Under the pieces are notes generated by a model, which had not been told where the DNA came from, did no database searches, and worked only from the letters and a program-made list of their open reading frames with translations. DNA of 64,000 nt from Cladocopium goreaui (taxonomy: Eukaryota > Sar > Dinophyceae > Suessiales > Symbiodiniaceae), in assembly GCA_947184155.2 (NCBI GenBank), contig CAMXCT020005024.1, positions 384,001 to 448,000 on the forward strand, given 5' to 3'. A program made the translations under genes and the position numbers. Below are positions 43,420 through 53,016 of this stretch, one piece after another (the first letter of the stretch is position 1; every line of letters starts with the position of its first letter).

Positions 43420-44755
43420 TGGGTTGGGGTTGGTCGGGCGTGGTTTGTGCTTGGGGTTGGGGGGGTGGGGTTGGTCGGTCGTGGTTTGTGCGTGAAGGTT
43501 TGGAGTTCGTGGGTTGGGGTTGGTCAGTGGTGGTTTGTGCTGTTGCGTTTGGGGTTGGTGGGTTGGGGTTGGTCGGTTGTAGTTTGCGCTGCAGGGTTTG
43601 GGGTTGGTGGGTTGTAGTTTGTGGTGAGGGCTATGTTGGCCCATCTGTGGTGTGTGCTTTTGGGGTGGGTTGGGGGTGGTCAGTGGTGGTTTATGCCTGT
43701 GGGTTTGGAGTTGGTGGGTTGGGGTTGGTCGGTCGTGGTGGGTGCCGGCAGGTATAGAAGGGGTGGGTTGGGGTAGGTCAGTGGTGGATGGTGCTGTGGG
43801 GTTGATGGGTTGGGGTTGGTCGGTCGTGGTGTGTGCGTTAGGGTTTGGGGTTGGTGGGTGGAGGTGGGTCGGTGGCCGTGTGTGCTTTTGGGTTTGGGGT
43901 TGGTGGGTTGGGGTTGGTCGGTCGTAGTTTGGGTTGGGGGGTTGAGAGGGTCAGTGGTGGGTTCTGCTTTTGGGTTTGGGGTCGGTGCGTTGGGGTTGGT
44001 CGGTCGTGGTTTGTGCTTGCAGGTATGGCATGTGTGGGTTGAGGTAGGGCAGTGGTGGTTTGGACTTCGGGGTTGGTGGGTTGGGGTTGGTCGGGTGTGG
44101 TTTGTGCATGAGGGTTTGGGGTTGGTGGGTTGGGGTTGGTCAGTGGTGGTTTGTGCTTTTGGGTTCGGGGTTGGTGGGTTGGAGTTGGTCGGTCATAGTT
44201 TGCGCTGGAGAGTTTGGGGTTGGTGGGTTGAGATGGTCAGTGGTGGGTGGTGCATTTGGGTTTGGGGTTGGTGGGTTGGGGTTGGTTGGTCGCGGGTTGT
44301 GCTGGAAGGTTTGAGGCTGGTGGGTTGGGGTTGGTCAGTGGTGGTGTGTGCATTTCGGTTTGGGGTTGGTGGGTTGGGGTTGGTCGGGCGTGGTTTGTGC
44401 ATGAGGGTTTGGGGTTGGTGGGTGAGGGTTGGTCAGTGGTGGTTTGTGCTTTTGGGTTTGGAGTTGGTGGGTTGGGGTTGGTCGGTCGTAGTTTGCGCTG
44501 GAGAGTTTGGGTTGGTGGGTTGAGAGCGTTGGGGTTGGTCGGTCGGGGTTTGCGCTTGCAGGTATGGCATGGGTGGGTTGGGGTAGGTCAGTCGTGGTTT
44601 GGGCTTTGGGGTTGGTGGGTTGGGGTTGGTCGGGCGTGGTTTGTGCATGAAGGTTTTGGGGTTGGTGGGTGAGGGTTGGTCAGTGGTGGTTGGTGCTTTT
44701 GGGTTTGGAGTTGGTGGGTTGGGGTTGGTCGGTCGTGGTTTGCGCTTCCTGTTTC
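43420..44755. repeat. G-rich minisatellite
   Basis: Some 1.3 kb built from variants of gtttggggttggtgggttgg followed by ggttggtcggtcgtggtttg. The plus strand is almost free of C outside the gtcggtcg part. ORFs across it (Gly/Val/Trp-rich) are artefacts. Confidence 0.92.
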
Positions 44756-44756
44756 A

Positions 44757-44940
44757 GGCTATGTGGGCCCATTTTGGGCTATGTTGGCCCATCTTGGGGC
44801 GAGGTTGGCCCATCTTGGGGCTATGTTGGCCCATCTTGGGGCTATGTTGGCCCAGCTTGGGGCTATGTTGGCCCATCTTGAGGCCTATGTTGGCCCCGCT
44901 TGAGGCCTATGTTGGCCCATGTTGACCCATCTTAAACCAC
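44757..44940. repeat. Tandem array of a ~21-bp unit
   Basis: Repeats of ctatgttggcccatcttgggg with small variants. The same array returns at 46,610-47,030. It is of a kind I associate with dinoflagellate genomes. Confidence 0.9.
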
Positions 44941-45140
44941 AAGATCCGAAAAATGGGAAAAAGTGGGAAGAGCACAAAACACCGTAAAACGCGGTAGTTT
45001 TTAGCCCTACCGACTCTCCTGCGGCAGGGGGCGCGGCCCCTCTCTCCTACGGAGAGGAGAGAACTGCCGTACGGCAATGCCACGGCCAGGGGGCCCCTGG
45101 CCGGATTTATGAGGCTTACGCCTGACAGCCGGGCGCCGGC
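44940..45140. repeat. Hairpin-rich module, copy 1
   Basis: Contains gatccgaaaaatggg, an accgtaaaacgcgg block, then GC-rich inverted repeats: CTCTCC/GGAGAG, GCCG/CGGC and the near-perfect GGCCAGGGG/CCCCTGGCC. It matches 47,030-47,235 in order and spacing. Confidence 0.75.
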
Positions 45141-45164
45141 AAAAGCAGACCCGTCAGCCCGAGC

Positions 45165-45250
45165 GGGTGTTGTTGTTGTTGTTGTTGTTGTGGTTGTTGT
45201 TGTGGTTGTTGTTGTTGTTGTTGTGGTTGTTGTGGTTGTTGTTGTTGGCC
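45165..45250. repeat. (GTT)n microsatellite
   Basis: GTT repeats with GTG interruptions. Confidence 0.9.
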
Positions 45251-45500
45251 GATGTTGGCCCTATTTGGGCGCAGGTTTGCCCCTGTCTTGGCCCTAGGTT
45301 GGCCCATGTAGCCCACATCTTGGCGTAATGTCGACCCAGGTAGCCCACATCTTGGCCGATGTTGGCCCTATCTTGGCCTATGTAGTCCCTATCTTCCCCT
45401 TAGGTCGGCCCATGTAGCCCACATCTTGGCCGATGTTGGCCCTATGTTGGCGCAGGCTTGCCCCTATCTTAGCCTTATGTTGACGCACAGACAGACGCAG
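45246..45500. repeat. TTGGCC-rich unit, copy 1
   Basis: The run gttggccgatgttggcccta... to cctatgtagtccctatctt recurs at 45,953-46,105. A shorter copy at 45,803-45,858 is embedded in the microsatellites. Made of gatgttggccctatttggg-type elements. Confidence 0.85.
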
Positions 45501-45524
45501 CCACAGAGCTCGAGACCAAAGAAG

Positions 45525-45539
45525 CGGTGGTTGTTGTTA

Positions 45540-45577
<38 letters not shown>

Positions 45578-45702
45578 GACGTCGTCGTCGTTGTCGTCGT
45601 CGTCGTCGGCGGCGGCGTCGTCGGCGGCGGCGTCGTCGTCGTCGTTGTTGTTGCTCTTGTTGTTGTCGTTGTCGTTGTCGTCGTTGTTCTTGTTGTTGGT
45701 GT

Positions 45703-45735
<33 letters not shown>

Positions 45736-45770
45736 CGTGGTCGTCGTGTTTTTTTTGTTGTTGTTGTTAC

Positions 45771-45804
<34 letters not shown>

Positions 45805-45856
45805 GGCCGATGTTGGCCCTATTTGGGCGCAGGTTTGCCCCTGTCGTGGCCCTAGG

Positions 45857-45915
<59 letters not shown>

Positions 45916-45960
45916 GGTGTTGGTGTTGGTGTTGGTGTTGGTGTTGTTGTTGTTGGCCGA
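45525..45960. repeat. GTC/GTT microsatellite
   Basis: Starts as GTC repeats (with GGC), grades into GTT repeats, is interrupted by a TTGGCC unit at about 45,803, and resumes to 45,953 with a (GTTGGT)n stretch. Confidence 0.92.
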
Positions 45961-46299
45961 TGTTGGCCCTATTTGGGCGCAGGTTTGCCCCTGTCTTGGC
46001 CCTAGGTTGGCCCATGTAGCCCACATCTTGGCGTAATGTCGACCCAGGTAGCCCACATCTTGGCCGATGTTGGCCCTATCTTGGCCTATGTAGTCCCTAT
46101 CTTGGCCTTATGTCGGCCCATGTAGCCCACATCTTGGCCGATGTTGGCCCTATGTTGGCGCAGGCTTGCCCCTATCTTAGCCGTATGTTGACCCATCTAG
46201 CCCTTATGTCGGCCCATGTAGCCCACATCTTGGCCGATGTTGGCCCTATGTTGGCACCAAGGCCGGCAAGATGTCCAGTTTTCCGTTCCGGACCCCTTC

Positions 46300-46612
46300 C
46301 TAAGACCCAAAACCATGAAAAACCCATGGTTTTTTAACGTCGCCAAGATGAAACCTGGAGACGGCGAAGGCCACAAAACCCTGTAAAAAACGATGTTTTT
46401 TGAACACCACACGCAGAATGCACTGTAAATTACAACGATAATCGTGAACCGGAATCGACACGAGGTAAGTACGAGGTGGGTCGGCGGCAGGGGGGGCAGC
46501 CGTATATAACCTTCGGTTACCACCGAAGGCCTCCGGCAAGGACACGGGCGCGGGGCCGGCGCCCGGATTTAAGCGCTTACGCGCGACAGCCGGCCAGGGG
46601 CCCAACTATGTA
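46300..46612. repeat. Hairpin-rich module, copy 2
   Basis: Contains ccctgtaaaaaacg, ctgtaaattac, the perfect hairpin CCTTCGGT-tacc-ACCGAAGG (about 46,510-46,530), and the TTTAAGCGCTTACGCG block shared with 505-556. Confidence 0.7.
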
Positions 46613-47030
46613 GGCCCATTGTGTGGCTATGTTGGCCTATGTTGGCGTATGTTGGCCTATCTTGCGGGCAATGTGGGCCCATCTTGTGGCCATGTTGGCC
46701 TATGTTGGCCTCATGTTGATTCATGTTGAGCCAAAAGATCCGAAAAATGGGAACAGCAAAAAAAACACTGTAAAACGCAGGATATTTTGGTCGGCGGCCT
46801 ATCTTGGGGCTATGTGGGCCCATCTTGGGGCTATGTCGGCCTATCTTGAGGGCAATGTAGGCCCATCTGCGGGCTATGTTGGCCCATCTTGGGGCTATGT
46901 TGGCCCATCTTAGAGCTATGTTGGCCCATCTTGGGGCTATGTTGGCCCATCTTGGGGCTATGTTGGCCCATTTTGAGGCCTATGTTGGCCCATCTTGAGG
47001 CCTATGTTGGCCCATGTTGACCCATCTTAA
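46612..47030. repeat. Tandem ~21-bp array with an internal module fragment
   Basis: Second array of ctatgttggcccatcttgggg-type units, interrupted at 46,730-46,795 by a short copy of the gatccgaaaaatggg ... aaaacgcagg module. Confidence 0.85.
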
Positions 47031-47240
47031 ACCACAAGATCCGAAAAATGGGAAAAAATGGGAAGAGCACAAAGCACCGTAAAACGCGGGACTTTTTGGC
47101 GGGGGGGAGAGGTCGGCGGCAGGGGGTGCGGCCCCTCTCTCCTACGGAGAGGAGAGAAACGCCTTCGGCAAGGACACGGCCAGGGGGCCCCTGGCCGGAT
47201 TAAGAGCTGACGCTCGGTATCGGCTCCGCCGGACCCAAGG
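47030..47240. repeat. Hairpin-rich module, copy 3
   Basis: Near copy of 44,940-45,140. The middle stem differs (CGCCTTCGGCA instead of TGCCGTACGGCA) but still pairs. Confidence 0.75.
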
Positions 47241-48340
47241 CCGGCCCGAGAGACAGTGTGGAGAGTTGTCGCAGCATTCCCCCCCGCTGGAAATGTGATG
47301 TTAAGAGAAACCGCTAGGAAGGGAAGAGGCAGAGCAGTGTCAAGTAATAATATGGGTTGTCTAGAAAACGCAAAGAACGTGTGGTCGCGAAAGCCAACTT
47401 GGAATCTCAGAATGCACGGTTCGATGCCGTTGATTACTGTTACTCTGATATTACCCTCGGGTTGTGGGGGGAACTTCGGAAAGTAGTGCAGTTTTCATGC
47501 ATCGAGCCACAGGCCGCCAGGGCAGTGTGGTTGTCCACACTATTCGGGTTCAAGAGAGCTGGGTCTTCGAAGGGTTGCGACTGGAGAGCTTTGCTGGCAA
47601 CAAGTTGCCTTCAGACATGCAAACTTTTTGCGATTCATGCGCGTGTCCGAAGCAGTTGGAAGCCGAAGCCATTTGCTCAAGTGTGGATGCTGGAATCATC
47701 GTGCGATTGGCCTACAAGCAGTTCTTGGGGTAGAAGTCAGGTCAACCAGTGCCTTCGCGTTCCAAAGCAACGGCTGCCTTTGTTGGACGCGCAGGTACGA
47801 TGGGTTGAAAACACCCAATGGTACATCGAATGATTTTAACCAATAGAATTCCACGTACATGAAAGGGATCATTTGGGTATGACTCATTTTTAGACAATCC
47901 CAATGGTTGGTTTTATATCCCCCATGTTTGGGGTATACAGCATGTTTGTGCTCACCAATTTGAACATATATAATGTTTGTTGTAGATCGATGATGAGCCT
48001 GATCACAGCACAATTTGTTGCCCCCACTAGTGCTACATCTAGGGATCATCATATCAGGCACTAAAATGGAGGTATCGCTATGGACGGGTACCAAATTAGA
48101 TCGTTGAATCCCCGAATCCTCCCAGATTGGATTGTTAAATGCGAAAATCCTGCAAAACTGTTTCTTTGCTCTAAGACTGGAGTTCACACTGTCACAATCG
48201 GCTGTGACTAGGGACGTTTTCCCACAATTGCCAGACTGTACAAATTGTTGCGAGACCCGCGTTTGGATTCGAATTGCACACAGTATACATATGACATAGT
48301 GCATGCGTGCATAAATACCTAACGACATATTTTTTTCTAA
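47241..48340. other. No recognised gene
   Basis: A 216-codon open frame on the minus strand (47,696-48,346) and a 158-codon frame on the plus strand overlap here. Neither has recognisable motifs or a convincing composition. Left unannotated as genes. Confidence 0.4.
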
Positions 48341-48344
48341 CTGC

Positions 48345-48457
48345 AAAAATATATATATATATATATATATATTTGAATGTAATATTGTAAAGTATATATA
48401 TATATATTTGAATGTAATATTGTAAAGATTGTAAAAATACGTAGATATTATTATGTG

Positions 48458-48489
<32 letters not shown>

Positions 48490-48535
48490 TGTAATAGTAT
48501 ATATATATATATATAGAGATATATACATATATACA
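48345..48535. repeat. (TA)n microsatellite
   Basis: Runs of TATATA interrupted by a directly repeated tttgaatgtaatattgtaaag segment. Confidence 0.9.
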
Positions 48536-48636
48536 GTATCCGTCCCGAATCTGGAACTTGCAACTTTTTGGCTTGTAAAACCTCCATGCCCACGAAGCCG
48601 AACATGTAGCTTCGAGGCAACCACTGCACTACCTAC
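48536..48636 (-). mobile_element. tRNA-derived SINE candidate 1
   Basis: On the minus strand TAGTGCAGTGG fits the Pol III A box (TRGYNNARNNG) exactly. A degenerate B-box-like AGTTCCAGATTC lies about 65 nt further, next to the TA tract. Weak but suggestive. Confidence 0.35.
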
Positions 48637-48969
48637 ATTGGCCCGAAAGAACATCAAGACTGCACGGAGGACAGCGGACTCTCAAGGAAGTGCTTTTCAC
48701 TTTGACCGCCTTTGTCATTCAGTTCTAATATTAGAGTCATGAAGGATTAAGTTAATAACACAGACAAAAACAAAGATCGCACACACCCCTGTCTGAAACA
48801 GTCAAGCAGATCGTTTTGGAAAAAACTTGCAGCATGAGTTTTTTTGAGCGTCATTTTTTTGGGGGGAAAGTGCGTCTTATTTGAGTTTCATGAGAGCAGC
48901 GTGGACACCACAGTTTATTGGAACCGGAAAGTTGAGTTCTCATAGCTGCAACCCATCCGAAAAACAAAG

Positions 48970-49060
48970 GGTGAGGCTCGGAGGAACACCTCCCGAAGCA
49001 GGGACTTGAACCGGTTGCAGCAAGCCGCATCTGAAGATGTAGCATCGTAACATGGGGGCA
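48970..49060 (-). mobile_element. tRNA-like / SINE candidate 2
   Basis: On the minus strand GGTTCAAGTCC is one mismatch from the Pol III B box (GGTTCRANTCC), with a T-arm-like CCGG..CCCTGC context and a GATGC/GCATC-type helix upstream. I cannot fold a full tRNA cloverleaf. Confidence 0.3.
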
Positions 49061-49373
49061 AACATGCGGGTTACTGGGAGAGTGTATGGTGAGCCAAGTA
49101 CGCAAAGTCGCATGGCCTGTTTGTCGTGCTTGTTCGAAAATGTTTTGATGGGATCTTACTTATTTGTATTCCACCAAAACATTTGGGCTCAAGTGGGATT
49201 TCTTATTTTGCTTGCTGTCCTGTTCTTTTCCCTCCCACCCACTCCGATTTGCTGGTTCTCCGTCGTAGCCAGCATCTTCGTATTTCTATCTGGTTTTTGT
49301 GTACTGGATTCTTTCGACTTCATTCACCGCACTACTCAGTGGTCACCACCGTGGCTACAACGTCAATTAGATT

Positions 49374-49865
49374 ATGGCGCGCATGCCTTCGGAGATTCGA
49401 TTCAATCTTGAATTCCAACCTGGCGTCGCTAATTCCATCATCGACTCTATTCTGGAGCCACTTCAATTGGATGCTTTGAACTGCAGTGTCGACGAAATTC
49501 TGTACCCTACCTCAGTATCTCTGCGAGATGCGGTAGAACGACCGCTGATTGACCTCGCAAGGCATTGGATACCATGGCACGAGGTTATTTCCACTGGTGC
49601 TATTTACCACTTTTACGTGGCAGATGCACAGATTTTCGAGCACCTGACCAACCTGGCCTTTGCCACTGATAACTATCTGAGTCTTGTAGCAGCAGGTGTT
49701 CCCTTGGCTCTTCGAGAAGAAACCGTGCTGATTATTCACACTATCCCCATGATGCGCCTCATGGAGTTAGCGGCTGAGTCGGCGAGTCGTATTCGCGACT
49801 TAGAACTCCGCTTGGCTGATGCTGAACATTCAATCGCTTTGATTCGCCAAAATCTTGGTCTCTAG
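49374..49865 (+). CDS. Hypothetical protein (163 aa)
   Basis: ATG-started frame encoding a Leu/Ala-rich, probably helical protein with VSLRDAVERPLIDLARHW and a C-terminal ASRIRDLELRLADAEHS coiled-coil-like stretch. It has no introns or neighbours in operon-like spacing, and I do not recognise the family. A DinoSL-like CATTTGGGCTCAAG lies about 180 nt upstream (49,180-49,193). Confidence 0.4.
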   Translation: MARMPSEIRFNLEFQPGVANSIIDSILEPLQLDALNCSVDEILYPTSVSLRDAVERPLIDLARHWIPWHEVISTGAIYHFYVADAQIFEHLTNLAFATDNYLSLVAAGVPLALREETVLIIHTIPMMRLMELAAESASRIRDLELRLADAEHSIALIRQNLGL

Positions 49866-50560
49866 ACCATTCGGGCACTCAAAGCAGCCTTAGTGGACGC
49901 AGTTCTGTGCAACCATTGCTACCTTTACTTGGCAGGGGTATCTGGCCATCGGGTGTAAATGTCACCTGGCTGGTGGAAGACCCAATCTGTGGACTCGGAT
50001 ATGGCATCGGACTATGAAGCAAGTCCCCAAAAAAAGAGGCAGCATTCGAATCAAAGCAGTTTCATTTGCTGACAGATTTCTTTTTCATTTGTGGCGTGAT
50101 TTCAAGGGGAATGTTTCCACAGCGTGTTGCGTGGAGAAAGATTTTAACATCGGATGTAACCAAGCCTTACGCCGCTTGCGAAGCAAGTTGGACAGTAGCA
50201 AAAGATAATTTCAATTGGCAGCCGCGTCACTGCCAGGGTGTGTCGTAAAATGATGCGGCGCAGTGGCTCAGAGTGAGAACACGGAGGTGACAGGCAAACG
50301 AGGCGTAGGTAAATGGGAGAAGATGAAGATGCGAGAAGAAAACAAAAAGCCTCGTTGCAACGCACGTAGCTGGGTAGAGAGGTAAATGGCATGTGCATTG
50401 CAGACGACAAGTTTGTTTGAGAAATATCGTCTCCACAGAAGTCGAGCAATAGGACCGAACTGAGGAACAGTCGTGTAATGCATGGCATGCACCCGCAGGC
50501 TTGCTCAGTTGTGTTAGTGGTCAGAGCTTTTTTCACGCGTGTTTTGGGCAGCAACAGTCC
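49866..50560. other. No recognised gene
   Basis: Only short frames and a long low-quality frame on the minus strand. Nothing I can defend as a gene or repeat. Confidence 0.4.
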
Positions 50561-50563
50561 TCC

Positions 50564-51277
50564 ATGACCCCATTGTGTGCGCGTGCCTTTGAAGTATTCG
50601 GCGAGCTTGTCCCGCAGTTGCTGCACGGAGGGATTGTGTTTCAAGTCGCTTGCCTTTCCGCTTCTTTTCGGGACATGGTGAGTGGCCAGCTGAAAAAGCT
50701 TCAACTGGTGTGCGACGAACTGGAAGTTGCAGCAATTCGGCTGGCGGCGTTTTCCCTGCCTGGGTTTGCACCCAAGGACAAAGTGCAAAGCAGTCTGAGC
50801 TACATTCCTTGGTGGGAGCCGCCGAATCACCCAAAGTTGGGCTTGAAAGTCATGGCGTTGATGGATGGATGCTTTGGGTATTACTTTGGTCGTGGCAATG
50901 GTTTTAGCCGGTGGCAAGAGAAGCCGGCGAGTTTGAATGAAGCAAACCCATTGGACATGGTGAAGCTACTCAACACGCAGGAGCAAAGCAATGAGACCTT
51001 TCAGCAACTTCTACAACTGCTCCGAGAAGGACAAGCAGATTACTTGTATTCGCCTGTTGTCCAAGATCCTGCAATGGAAGCCTTGGTTGGACCAGAGCAT
51101 TGCCGTGGAGCAGGGCTCGTGCTGGCGGTACGCTACCGCACCATCCAAGCCGCCTTGTGTTTCCAATTTGCACACGAGACTTACTTGCAAAAAAATTATT
51201 GGCCCTTCATGCAGACACTTGTTGACGAACCGCAATCGCAACCCAATCACATCGTTGCAGGCGATCAAATTTCTTGA
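50564..51277 (+). CDS. Hypothetical protein (~238 aa)
   Basis: Open frame; the first ATG is at 50,564 (the frame itself opens earlier at a TTG). The N-terminus, PQLLHGGIVFQVACLSASFR, weakly resembles an F-box in hydrophobic spacing. The rest, with ALMDGCFGYYFGRGNGFSRW and a Gln-rich helix, matches nothing I know. GC-rich like the flanking mobile genes. Confidence 0.45.
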   Translation: MTPLCARAFEVFGELVPQLLHGGIVFQVACLSASFRDMVSGQLKKLQLVCDELEVAAIRLAAFSLPGFAPKDKVQSSLSYIPWWEPPNHPKLGLKVMALMDGCFGYYFGRGNGFSRWQEKPASLNEANPLDMVKLLNTQEQSNETFQQLLQLLREGQADYLYSPVVQDPAMEALVGPEHCRGAGLVLAVRYRTIQAALCFQFAHETYLQKNYWPFMQTLVDEPQSQPNHIVAGDQIS

Positions 51278-51650
51278 CCAAGCGAGGAAGGTGCCCCCAA
51301 CCTACGCAGTGCGAGTTACATGTTGCAGCGGAAAGGACGGCACGTGCTACCCTAGCGACTGACAGGAAAAGATTTGATTTGCTCGAAATTAATGATGTTC
51401 ATGGTTCCTGTGGACACTTGCCCATACATGGTATGTTGGGCTCCTAAACGGCATGGATTTTTCTAGACATGCAGACATGTTATATTGCAGTGCACTTTCA
51501 AGTGCGCAGTAAAACAAGCAGCAGCTGCAAAACCACTGAAGTTAAGTCGTCGCCGCAGCACTTTCTTGCTCGTGTCCCTTTTCCCCACGTTGCCCGAGAG
51601 CCACCAGGGCGCAGCCGCTGCAGCAGATCCTTTCCATTGACACAGAAGCA

Positions 51651-52406
51651 TTGGTGTTCAAATATGTCGACATCTTGAGTTTGTTGCCTTGCGTGGCAGT
51701 GTCGCGTGAATTTCTACCCGCGCAGCTGGCTGAATATTACATCGAATTGGTAGATGCCTTTTGGGCAACAGAGGACGACTTTTGGACGGTAGACGATACT
51801 TTGCCACTTGGTGTACCTGAACATCCAAGCACGTCCAAGCCCGCATCAATAAGCAGGGGGGCAGCAGGCCAATACTTTTGCATGGCAGCAAAAGAGCTTT
51901 TGAACAACATCGCGCAACACTTTGTTGATGCAGACGATACCTTTCTGACTCTTCCTGGCATGGCTTCAGTGTCAACTTTGCAAACTTACATTTTGAATTT
52001 CCAAACTTGCGTCGATTGCACGGTGGCAGGCGGTCGGAGAATGGCAGGCTTAGATCCCAGGGTAGCACCTCAAACTTCCGCGGCGTCTGACACACAGTGG
52101 CTCCGGTCCCTGGAACGGTGCAACCGGGACAATGATGACATCGACATGTTGGTTTGGCTTCTGGGTAAGGGGGCATGGTGTCGAGAGCACTATCCCGCTG
52201 ATTGGGATGATGCAAACACTGGTGTGACCATCCTACACTTTGTTGTGTACGGAGTAGTTGGGACCTTGATCCTGGCAGAATATTGGAACCAAAGCAACAG
52301 TGATAGCGCATACCCTGATTCTCCGCAAAGCACTTTGGAATCCCCACCCACTGATGCGACAGGAACACCTTCGCCCAGTGCGTTAGAGGACAACTTGCAG
52401 GAGTAA
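51651..52406 (+). CDS. Hypothetical protein (~250 aa), weak F-box-like start
   Basis: The frame starts at a non-ATG codon, and coding probably begins upstream: the same frame reads PLQQILSIDTEAL just before. ALVFKYVDILSLLPCVAVSR resembles an F-box core. The C-terminal part is acidic and Ser/Pro/Thr-rich, with a hydrophobic FVVYGVVGTLILAEYW segment. Possibly spliced to the ORF before it. Function unknown. Confidence 0.4.
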   Translation: MVFKYVDILSLLPCVAVSREFLPAQLAEYYIELVDAFWATEDDFWTVDDTLPLGVPEHPSTSKPASISRGAAGQYFCMAAKELLNNIAQHFVDADDTFLTLPGMASVSTLQTYILNFQTCVDCTVAGGRRMAGLDPRVAPQTSAASDTQWLRSLERCNRDNDDIDMLVWLLGKGAWCREHYPADWDDANTGVTILHFVVYGVVGTLILAEYWNQSNSDSAYPDSPQSTLESPPTDATGTPSPSALEDNLQE

Positions 52407-52541
52407 GTAGGATCTCAGGAATGTACGAAAAAGTCGACAGGAGTCGTACTATGAAGCAGTGATCGTCCCAAGCAAACACAAAGTGCTATTCAGTAGCACA
52501 CAACTTTGACGGCCCTTTAGGCTAGGTCAAGGTCGTGGGAA

Positions 52542-52910
52542 ATGCCATCGCACAGCGCGGCACTTGTTGCAGAGACAGACTCTGAAACCATACGTTTTGC
52601 ATGTACAGATCAGTCCAAGAATTTAGATACATATGGGGTAAGGCGCCAAAATTTGAAGGCATGTAGCAACAAGAAGCTTTCCCCAGGCGAAGAGGTGGAG
52701 CCACAGCGCACCACAAGCGTGCGTGACAACGGATCACACAATGCCACTTTTTTTGAAGCAGTCAGGGCCGCCAATTGTGAGGCCCAGTTCATATGTACAG
52801 TTTGCGGAAACAGATTGCCAGAAATACGGGCAAGCGGCCGCATGCACGCTTACGCGGCCCCGAAAAAAAATCCTGTGTTGCAAACAGGCGGTTTGTGGAT
52901 GATGCGATGA
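52542..52910 (+). CDS. Hypothetical protein (122 aa)
   Basis: ATG-started frame with one CxxC pair (ICTVCG) near the C-terminus, ending about 100 nt before the methyltransferase-like ORF. No family recognised; it may be a 5' part of that gene. Confidence 0.3.
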   Translation: MPSHSAALVAETDSETIRFACTDQSKNLDTYGVRRQNLKACSNKKLSPGEEVEPQRTTSVRDNGSHNATFFEAVRAANCEAQFICTVCGNRLPEIRASGRMHAYAAPKKNPVLQTGGLWMMR

Positions 52911-53016
52911 CATGGGAGAATGTGTCTCTTGAAGTTACGCTGTCTTCAGCTGCTACATGGTCACACTGGGAATTTCAAGCTGATGGTTCCAGAGGCTAGT
53001 TAGAGACCCCGCAGCA

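Noticed and set aside
43420-44755. Internal telomere array (TTGGGG-like)
   Set aside because: The units are about 50-60 bp with gtcggtcg and tttgtgc parts, not a simple telomeric hexamer or heptamer.
43218-44925. Gly/Val/Trp-rich ORFs up to 237 codons
   Set aside because: Translation of the G-rich minisatellite in several frames; not protein-like beyond the repeat.
45426-46056. Ser-, Val-, Thr/Asn-rich ORFs around 45.5-46.0 kb
   Set aside because: Microsatellite translation artefacts.
46733-46743. TTTTGGCTCAA match to the dinoflagellate spliced leader on the minus strand
   Set aside because: Only 11 nt, and it lies inside the repeated gatccgaaaaatggg module, so chance or module variation is more likely than a leader relic.
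47696-48346. 216-codon minus-strand ORF
   Set aside because: Atypical composition, no motifs, overlapped by another frame and adjacent to a TA microsatellite; not defendable as a gene.
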